From positions 1-5,948 of the forward strand of contig JASLJL010000291.1 of NCBI GenBank assembly GCA_030152405.1: 5,948 nt of DNA. Direction: 5' to 3'. Below the pieces are notes generated by a model. It did not search any database, had not been told where the DNA came from, and was given only the letters and a program-made list of their open reading frames with translations. The DNA comes from Gordonia sp. (in: high G+C Gram-positive bacteria) (GTDB taxonomy: Bacteria; Actinomycetota; Actinomycetes; Mycobacteriales; Mycobacteriaceae). Of the stretch, positions 1-3,996 are shown piece after piece; the first letter of the stretch is position 1; the number at the start of each line of letters is the position of its first letter. A program made the translations under genes and the position numbers.

Positions 1-855
1 GGTGATGACGGTGGCCAGCGTGTAGATCCGTGCGTCATAAGGGTCACGACCGGCGGCGACGAGCGCGTCGCGAGTCCGGGCGACCACGTCGCGCAGGATC
101 GTCTTCGTCGGCGCGGCCACGAAGATCGCCTCGGCGTTCTCCGCGGCGAACCGGCTCCCCCGCGTCGACGCGCCCGCCTGGTAGATCACCGGCGTCCGCT
201 GCGTCGACGGTTCGGACAGATGGATGCCCGGGACCGTGAAGTGCTCGCCACGGTGTCCGATGTGATGCACCTTCGCGGGATCGGCGAACACCCCCGCCGC
301 CCGATCGCGCCGAACGGCGTCGTCCTCCCAGGAGCCCTCCCACAGTTTGTAGAGCACGGTCAGATACTCGTCGGCGTGGTCGTAGCGCGCGTCGTGGTCG
401 AGCAGGCGGTCGTCACCCATGTTGCGCGCCGCGGCGGGCAGATATCCCGTGACGACATTCCATCCGACTCGGCCGCGCGTGAGGTGATCGAGTGTGGACA
501 GTCGGCGGGCGAACGGATACGGGTGCTCGAACCCGGTCCCGGTGGTGATGCCGAAACCAAGGTTCTCGGTGGCGTGCGCCATGGCCGAGACCAGCAGCAA
601 CGGGTCGTTGACGGGGATCTGCGCACCCTGTCGGATGGCGGCTTCGTCGGTCGCCGCGTACACGTCGTAGGTGCCGAGCACATCGGCGATGAAGAGCCCG
701 TCGAAGCGGCCCCGTTCGAGCAGTTTCGCCAGGTCCACCCAATAATCGAGAGTGTTGTAGTCCCAGGACCGATCATCCGGATGACGCCAGAGCCCGGGCG
801 ACTGATGGGCGACGCAGTTCATGTCGAAGGCGTTCAGGCGGATCTGTCGAGTCAT
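1..855 (-). CDS. DmoA/DszA/NtaA-family FMN-dependent monooxygenase (C-terminus cut off by window edge)
   Basis: This is a flavin-dependent, bacterial-luciferase-like monooxygenase of the NtaA/SnaA/DszA/DmoA family. Such enzymes take FMNH2 from a separate reductase and oxygenate sulfur- or amine-containing small molecules. The reading frame is open for 285 residues from ATG 855 to base 1; the family usually has about 440-450, so roughly a third is missing. Recognisable segments are LNAFDMNCVAHQSPGLWRHP (residues 7-26), LLERGRFDGLFIADVLGTYDVY (45-66, described here by its ends), PVNDP (81-85), FARRLSTLDHLTRGRVGWNVV (116-136, likewise), HDARYDHADEY (154-164), KLWEGSWEDDAV (170-181), GVFADPAKVH (188-197) and QRTPVIYQAGAS (219-230). 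From memory the N-terminal half resembles dimethyl-sulfide monooxygenase DmoA more than DszA, but the substrate cannot be fixed from sequence. The start is supported by AGGA 8 nt upstream. It follows the XRE-cupin regulator by 59 bp on the same strand, so co-transcription is plausible. A partner flavin reductase is not visible here. Confidence 0.9.
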   Translation of the reverse strand, partial: MTRQIRLNAFDMNCVAHQSPGLWRHPDDRSWDYNTLDYWVDLAKLLERGRFDGLFIADVLGTYDVYAATDEAAIRQGAQIPVNDPLLLVSAMAHATENLGFGITTGTGFEHPYPFARRLSTLDHLTRGRVGWNVVTGYLPAAARNMGDDRLLDHDARYDHADEYLTVLYKLWEGSWEDDAVRRDRAAGVFADPAKVHHIGHRGEHFTVPGIHLSEPSTQRTPVIYQAGASTRGSRFAAENAEAIFVAAPTKTILRDVVARTRDALVAAGRDPYDARIYTLATVIT

Positions 856-887
856 GGTCAGATCCTGCGACCTGCGGCGTCACCCGG

Positions 888-908
888 CCAGCGTTCCACG
901 CGCGCTGG
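888..908 (-). other. Hairpin between the regulator and the monooxygenase
   Basis: The arms CCAGCG (888-893) and CGCTGG (903-908) are perfect inverted repeats around a 9-nt loop. They lie 7 nt beyond the stop of the XRE-cupin gene and 32 nt before the monooxygenase start. There is no run of T after the stem in either direction, so it is at best a weak or factor-dependent terminator, or an mRNA processing or stabilising element that would set the ratio of the two genes. A 6-bp GC stem can also occur by chance at this base composition. Confidence 0.35.
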
Positions 909-914
909 GCGCAA

Positions 915-1511
915 TCACGCCTCGCTGAGCAGAACAGCGACCGTGCCGTCCTCCAGCGCGTCGAAGATGTGCTCGGCGTCGCCCGGATAGTTGACGTAGT
1001 CGCCCGGCGCGAGTTCGACGGCCGCGTCGGTGGGCCCGACCCTGGCCTTGCCCGCACACAGGATGACGTGCTCGATCACCCCACGCGCGTGCGGCTGCGA
1101 GATGCGGGGCCGTCCCCGATCGGCGCGAATCAGATAGACGTCCCGACGCGTGCCGTGACGCGCGGCCGACAACAGGGTGGCCGTGTAGAAATCGGCTTCA
1201 CCTGCACTGATCGTCGGCCCCTCGCCGAGTCGGATGACTTCGACGGCAGGCCGCGGCGCGTCGACGAGCGCCGAGAACTGGATGCCGAGAGCGACGCTCA
1301 GCGACCAGAGCGTCTCCACGCTGGGATTGCCGTCGCCGGATTCGAGCTGCGACAACGTCGACTTGCCGATGCCCGCCCGACGAGCGAGCTCGGTGATCGA
1401 CAAGCCCGCACGAGTGCGTTCGCGCTTGAGCGCCGCAGCGACGAGTTTCTGCGGGTCGACTCTACCGTTCGCCATAGTGGCCGAACGTTCACCTTGACGA
1501 ACGTCATCCAT
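915..1511 (-). CDS. XRE-family transcriptional regulator with C-terminal cupin sensor domain
   Basis: This is a DNA-binding regulator that probably senses a small molecule through a cupin barrel. An XRE helix-turn-helix spans about residues 24-84 of 198, with the typical core LSITELARRAGIGKSTLSQL (37-56) followed by ESGDGNPSVETLWSLSVALG. A small cupin spans about residues 138-195 and shows H141-x2-G-x2-E147-H148, then APGDYVNYPGDAEHIF with H181. This is the usual HxxGxxEH arrangement of XRE-cupin regulators. It is divergent from azlC and precedes the monooxygenase gene, so it is the obvious candidate regulator of both. The start is uncertain. ATG 1511 (MDDVRQ) has no good ribosome-binding site, but A1511 sits 6 nt after a TATGAT -10 on this strand, as expected for a leaderless mRNA. 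ATG 1475 (MANGRV) has AAGGTGA 13 nt upstream and would remove 12 residues without touching the helix-turn-helix. Confidence 0.93.
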   Translation of the reverse strand: MDDVRQGERSATMANGRVDPQKLVAAALKRERTRAGLSITELARRAGIGKSTLSQLESGDGNPSVETLWSLSVALGIQFSALVDAPRPAVEVIRLGEGPTISAGEADFYTATLLSAARHGTRRDVYLIRADRGRPRISQPHARGVIEHVILCAGKARVGPTDAAVELAPGDYVNYPGDAEHIFDALEDGTVAVLLSEA

Positions 1512-1522
1512 AGTTCCATCAT
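1494..1522 (+). promoter_or_regulatory. Putative azlC promoter, apparently leaderless
   Basis: TTGACG (1494-1499; 5 of 6 to the -35 consensus) is followed after 17 bp by CATCAT (1517-1522; 4 of 6 to TATAAT, keeping the important A2 and T6). The expected transcription start, about 7 nt on, falls on A1530 of the chosen azlC ATG. That would explain why azlC has no convincing ribosome-binding site. Confidence 0.5.
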
Positions 1523-1523
1523 A
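1518..1523 (-). promoter_or_regulatory. Putative -10 element of the XRE-cupin gene, overlapping the azlC -10
   Basis: On the minus strand bases 1523-1518 read TATGAT (5 of 6 to TATAAT, fits the actinobacterial TANNNT form). A start 6-7 nt downstream falls on A1511, the first base of the longer regulator reading frame. No good -35 is visible at 16-18 bp spacing. The element occupies almost the same bases as the opposing azlC -10. Confidence 0.45.
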
Positions 1524-1529
1524 GTGGAC

Positions 1530-2267
1530 ATGCGTTCATCATGGAGGACAGTCGTTCCGAGGGAGATCCTCGTGATCGGAGCGTCCATGTGGGTGGTCGG
1601 CGCGTCGTACGGGGCAGCCGCGCACGGCATCGGGCTGGCGTGGTGGCAGGTGCTGATCATGGCGTGCACGGTGCTCGCAGGGTCGTCAGAGTTCGTCCTG
1701 GTCTCGGTCGTCGCAGCGGGCGGACTCCCGATCGTCGGGGCGCTCGCCGGACTGCTGGTGAACGTCCGCAACTTCTCGTACGCGCTGTCGATCGGCCGGT
1801 TCCTCCGTGCGGACCGGACGATCTTCGCCGCCGCGCACATCGTCAACGACGAGACCGCCGTCTACTCCGCGCCCCATCGCGACCCGGCCACCGCTCGGCG
1901 AGCGTTCGTGGTCTGCGGTCTCGCCGTGGTCGTCTCCTGGCCGCTGGGCGCGTTGTGCGGCGCACTCGCAGGCCAGGTGATCGCCTCCCCCGAGACGTTG
2001 GGCCTGGACGCGGCGTTCCCCGCCCTGATGGCGGCGCTCGCCATCCCCGCCCTCCGCGATCCCGGAACCCGGTGGGCGTCCCTCTTCGGCGGAGCGATCG
2101 CGCTGGCCACGGCTGGTTTCGTCGCAGCCGGGCTGCCCGTCGTGCTCGCGCTGCTCGGCATTCCCCTCGGCTGGCTGGTGACACGCCGCCGCGCCGCAGG
2201 TCCCGAATCCCCAGACCCCGAATCGGCTGATCCCGCATCGGCAGACCACGAGGAGGCCACGTCATGA
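1530..2267 (+). CDS. azlC: AzlC/BrnF-family amino-acid exporter, large subunit
   Basis: This is the large membrane subunit of a two-component exporter. Characterised relatives (BrnFE of Corynebacterium glutamicum, YgaZH of E. coli, AzlCD of Bacillus) export branched-chain amino acids, and BrnFE also exports methionine. The 245-residue product has AzlC hallmarks: hydrophobic helices from about residue 12, the AGSSEFVLVSVVAAG segment (50-64), LLVNVRNFSYALS (75-87), the HIVNDETAVYS segment (103-113), and further helices at about 125-150, 160-175 and 183-217. Its AGSSE and NDE motifs resemble BrnF. ATG 1530 was chosen because it leaves the usual short charged N-terminus before helix 1 and matches a leaderless start. 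GTG 1572, with AGGGAG 6 nt upstream, is in frame but would cut into the start of helix 1. The acidic tail (226-245) contains three PESPD-like repeats. The stop overlaps the azlD start in an ATGA. Confidence 0.93.
   Translation: MRSSWRTVVPREILVIGASMWVVGASYGAAAHGIGLAWWQVLIMACTVLAGSSEFVLVSVVAAGGLPIVGALAGLLVNVRNFSYALSIGRFLRADRTIFAAAHIVNDETAVYSAPHRDPATARRAFVVCGLAVVVSWPLGALCGALAGQVIASPETLGLDAAFPALMAALAIPALRDPGTRWASLFGGAIALATAGFVAAGLPVVLALLGIPLGWLVTRRRAAGPESPDPESADPASADHEEATS
2202..2246 (+). repeat. Three tandem 15-bp repeats in the 3' end of azlC
   Basis: Three in-frame 15-bp units at 2202-2216, 2217-2231 and 2232-2246 encode PESPD, PESAD and PASAD. They form a proline-rich acidic cytoplasmic tail after the last membrane helix. 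In-frame 15-bp units can expand or contract without breaking the gene, so the tail length may vary between strains. Confidence 0.8.
2250..2256 (+). promoter_or_regulatory. Strong ribosome-binding site for azlD inside azlC
   Basis: GAGGAGG lies 7 nt before the azlD ATG at 2264. It is the strongest Shine-Dalgarno match in the window and contrasts with the apparently leaderless azlC. It suggests that azlD is translated by independent initiation as well as by coupling at the ATGA overlap. Confidence 0.75.
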
Positions 2268-2584
2268 GCGGCTGGCAGTTCGTCGGAGCCGTCGCACTGC
2301 TGGCAGGCGGCACGTACGCGATCCGACTGTCCGGACTGCTCCTGCGCGCTCGCGCTCAGGTCTCGCCTGCGGTGGAAGCCGTTCTGGAACGGGCGACGAT
2401 CGTGCTGCTGGTCGCGGTGGCCCTGACCGGCATGCTGTTCACCGGCGACGAGCTCACCGGACCCGCCAGACCCATCGGAGTGTGCATCGGGGTCGCGGCC
2501 GCATGGTTCAAAGCTCCGCTCGTCGTGGTGATCGTCGGCGCCGCCGCGACCACCGCGCTCCTGCGCGCTCTCGGCGTGGCGTGA
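2264..2584 (+). CDS. azlD: AzlD/BrnE-family amino-acid exporter, small subunit
   Basis: This is the small membrane subunit that pairs with AzlC to form the exporter. The 106-residue product has the usual AzlD length and the family signature GTYAIRLSGLLLRAR (residues 16-30), with the conserved TYxxR near the start. Hydrophobic helices lie at about 5-27, 43-61, 68-83 and 86-104. It overlaps azlC by 4 nt (ATGA) and has a strong ribosome-binding site, so the two are certainly co-transcribed. The gene ends against a compact hairpin separating it from the convergent flavoenzyme gene. Confidence 0.93.
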   Translation: MSGWQFVGAVALLAGGTYAIRLSGLLLRARAQVSPAVEAVLERATIVLLVAVALTGMLFTGDELTGPARPIGVCIGVAAAWFKAPLVVVIVGAAATTALLRALGVA

Positions 2585-2600
2585 TCGGCGATCCGCCGAT
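2584..2600. terminator. Compact hairpin filling the azlD/flavoenzyme convergent gap
   Basis: ATCGGCG (2584-2590) and CGCCGAT (2594-2600) form a perfect 7-bp stem with a 3-nt loop. It begins at the last base of the azlD stop codon and ends one base before the stop codon of the opposing gene. It could end transcription from both sides, but neither side has a T tract, so it would not be a classical intrinsic terminator. Confidence 0.55.
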
Positions 2601-3881
2601 TCACAACCGCTTGAGGGCGTTCCGGTCGAGCGCCGCGACGTCGGTGTGGCCCGACAGTCCGAGGGTGAGATCGAGCTCCGCGACGATGTTGGCGACCGCA
2701 TCGCGTGCTCCGTCGGCGCCGGCGAGCGCGAGACCGTACATGTGCGGTCGCCCGATGCAGACGGCGTCGGCGCCGAGCGCGAGGGCTTTGAAGACGTCCG
2801 ATCCGGTGTAGAAGCCGGAGTCGACGAGGATCTTGATCTGCCCTCCGACCGCGTCGACGATGTCGACGAGCGCATCGGTCGACGAGATCGAGCCGTCCAC
2901 CTGGCGTCCGCCGTGGTTGGAGACGATGAGGCCCTCGATGCCCAGTTCGACCGCCTTGCGGGCGTCGTCCGGGTGCAGCACGCCCTTGAGGACGATCGGG
3001 AGGTCGGTCATCTCGCGGAGCGTCATCACGTCGTCCCAGTTCAACGAGGGGCGCGAGTAGATGTCGAGGAACGTCTCGACGGCGGCGCGCGGCTCCGGCG
3101 CCGTCAGGTTCCGTCGCAGGTCCCCGGGCACGTTGCGGGCGATGGAGAACAACGTCTTGATCGCGCCGAGACTCACCTCGGGCTTCTCCGAGACCGCACC
3201 CTTGAGGCGTTCGGCGACGATCTCCCAGAACGTCGGATCGGACGTGTACTGGTCGATGCCCTCCGCCCGCGCGAAGGGCAGCGAACCGAGGTTGAGGTCC
3301 TGCGGCCGCCAGCCGAGCATCGTGGTGTCGAGGGTGACGGCGATCGCCGCGGCCCCCATCTGCTCGGCGCGCGAGACGAGGCTGCGGACCAGCCGGTCGT
3401 CGGTCGACCAGTACAGCTGGAACCAGCGAGGAGCTCCGGGACGGACCGACTCCATCTCCGCCGCGACATCCTCCATCGGCGCGCAGCCCTGGTTGGAGAA
3501 GATGTACGGCAGCCCCAGCTCCGCGGCCGCGTGACCGATGTGGACGTCGGCCCGATCGTGGGCGAGCGCACCGGCCCCGACCGGAGAGAACAGCACCGGC
3601 GCGGGCAGAGTCTGACCGAACAGCTCGATCTCCAGCGACCGTTCACTGGTGTCCCGCAGGACGCGTGGAACGATCGCCCAGCGATCGAGCGCGGCGCGGT
3701 TCGCCGCCATCGTCCGCCCCTCGCCCGCCCCGCCTGCGATGTACGCCCAGCCGCGGGTCGACATCGCCGCACGTGCCCGTTCCTCCAACGTCGCGAAGTC
3801 CGTGGGGATCGCGGGTCCGCGTCCATGGATGCCCGCCCGGTAGATCTCGTTCTGCCGCGCGCGGCCAGTGTTGGAAGCCAT
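2601..3881 (-). CDS. FMN-dependent alpha-hydroxy-acid oxidising enzyme, lactate 2-monooxygenase-like
   Basis: This is a TIM-barrel flavoenzyme of the glycolate oxidase/lactate oxidase family, closest by eye to Mycobacterium lactate 2-monooxygenase, which converts L-lactate and O2 to acetate, CO2 and water. The 426-residue product has all expected active-site residues: Tyr47 in WAYIAGGAGEG, Tyr157 in FQLYW, Asp185 and Arg192 in LDTTMLGWRPQDL, Lys299 in VLKG, and His323 and Arg326 in SNHGGRQ. It also has the FMN-phosphate segment VDSGFYTGSDVFKALALGAD and GRP. Gly102 in SPVGAGAL matches the glycine that in the Mycobacterium enzyme favours monooxygenase over oxidase chemistry. The region at about 210-265 is roughly 25 residues longer than in that 394-residue protein. 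ATG 3881 gives NEIY near the N-terminus as in the Mycobacterium enzyme; ATG 3899 and upstream in-frame starts lack support. The substrate may be another 2-hydroxy acid. It is divergent from the CopD-family gene and convergent with azlD. Confidence 0.92.
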   Translation of the reverse strand: MASNTGRARQNEIYRAGIHGRGPAIPTDFATLEERARAAMSTRGWAYIAGGAGEGRTMAANRAALDRWAIVPRVLRDTSERSLEIELFGQTLPAPVLFSPVGAGALAHDRADVHIGHAAAELGLPYIFSNQGCAPMEDVAAEMESVRPGAPRWFQLYWSTDDRLVRSLVSRAEQMGAAAIAVTLDTTMLGWRPQDLNLGSLPFARAEGIDQYTSDPTFWEIVAERLKGAVSEKPEVSLGAIKTLFSIARNVPGDLRRNLTAPEPRAAVETFLDIYSRPSLNWDDVMTLREMTDLPIVLKGVLHPDDARKAVELGIEGLIVSNHGGRQVDGSISSTDALVDIVDAVGGQIKILVDSGFYTGSDVFKALALGADAVCIGRPHMYGLALAGADGARDAVANIVAELDLTLGLSGHTDVAALDRNALKRL

Positions 3882-3883
3882 GT

Positions 3884-3896
3884 GGTCATTGTGACC
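3884..3896. promoter_or_regulatory. Inverted repeat at the flavoenzyme start, operator candidate
   Basis: GGTCA-TTG-TGACC is a perfect 5-3-5 inverted repeat whose inner edge lies 2 bp upstream of the flavoenzyme ATG. On the minus strand it contains CACAAT (3893-3888), which could be a weak -10 for a leaderless start at A3881, so a protein bound here would block it. Dyads of this size suit FadR/GntR-type regulators such as LldR, but no regulator gene lies beside it. Confidence 0.4.
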
Positions 3897-3939
3897 CATG
3901 CCCTCGCCGGGTCCCGCGCACGCCGTCCTTCCGGCGGTG

Positions 3940-3968
3940 TTGCCCTTCTTCACAGGAGACATTAAGGT
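3940..3968 (+). promoter_or_regulatory. Putative promoter of the CopD-family gene
   Basis: TTGCCC (3940-3945) is followed after 17 bp by TAAGGT (3963-3968), which fits the actinobacterial TANNNT -10. The bases from 3969 to 3978 are all pyrimidines, and the first purine is A3979 of the chosen ATG, so the transcript may be leaderless. The match to consensus is modest. Confidence 0.4.
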
Positions 3969-3977
3969 TCTCCTTCT

Positions 3978-3996
3978 TATGGATAGCCTTACCTCG
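3978..3996. promoter_or_regulatory. Partial DtxR/IdeR-like iron box over the CopD-family start
   Basis: Bases 3978-3996 match 14 of 19 positions of the DtxR/IdeR consensus (TWAGGTTAGSCTAACCTWA), including TAGCCT and ACCT. A further half-site, TAAGGTT, lies just upstream at 3963-3969 within the putative -10. Placement over the -10 and start would suit iron-dependent repression. Fourteen of 19 is below most proven sites, so this remains a candidate. Confidence 0.35.

Larger units (their letters stand above)
1473..1558. repeat. Three copies of a 19-bp operator-like direct repeat at the divergent promoter
   Basis: The motif CATAGTGG-N1-C-N3-CGTTCA occurs at 1473-1491 and 1520-1538 (15 of 19 positions identical). 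A third, weaker copy at 1540-1558 shares 14 of 19 positions with the second (CAT, G, GGACA and CGTTC are kept). Copies two and three start 20 bp apart, about two helical turns, so bound proteins would lie on the same face of the DNA. A separate 5-2-5 inverted repeat, TGACG-AA-CGTCA, lies at 1495-1506. The copies cover the start codons and putative -10 region of azlC and the regulator, which suits a repressor site. The natural candidate to bind them is the XRE-cupin protein. No binding is shown by the sequence itself. Confidence 0.45.

Noticed and set aside
220..990. A 256-codon plus-strand frame opposite the monooxygenase
   Set aside because: The minus strand here encodes an unmistakable DmoA/DszA-like protein, and the plus-strand product has no recognisable features.
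969..1529. Upstream extension of the azlC frame through the regulator gene
   Set aside because: The frame is open only by chance. AzlC homology begins after ATG 1530, and the extension would run through the entire antisense regulator.
1572..1574. GTG 1572 as the azlC start, with AGGGAG 6 nt upstream
   Set aside because: The ribosome-binding site is attractive, but this start removes the charged N-terminus and the first residues of helix 1 normally present in AzlC. Kept as the second choice.
2646..3965. A 439-codon open frame on the plus strand opposite the flavoenzyme gene
   Set aside because: It is rich in Arg, Asp, Val and Gly without domain motifs. It mirrors the third-position GC bias of the real gene on the other strand, a normal shadow in high-GC DNA.
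3898..3978. ATG 3898 as start of the CopD-family protein
   Set aside because: It would add 27 residues with no signal-peptide pattern, lacks a ribosome-binding site and would lie upstream of the putative promoter.
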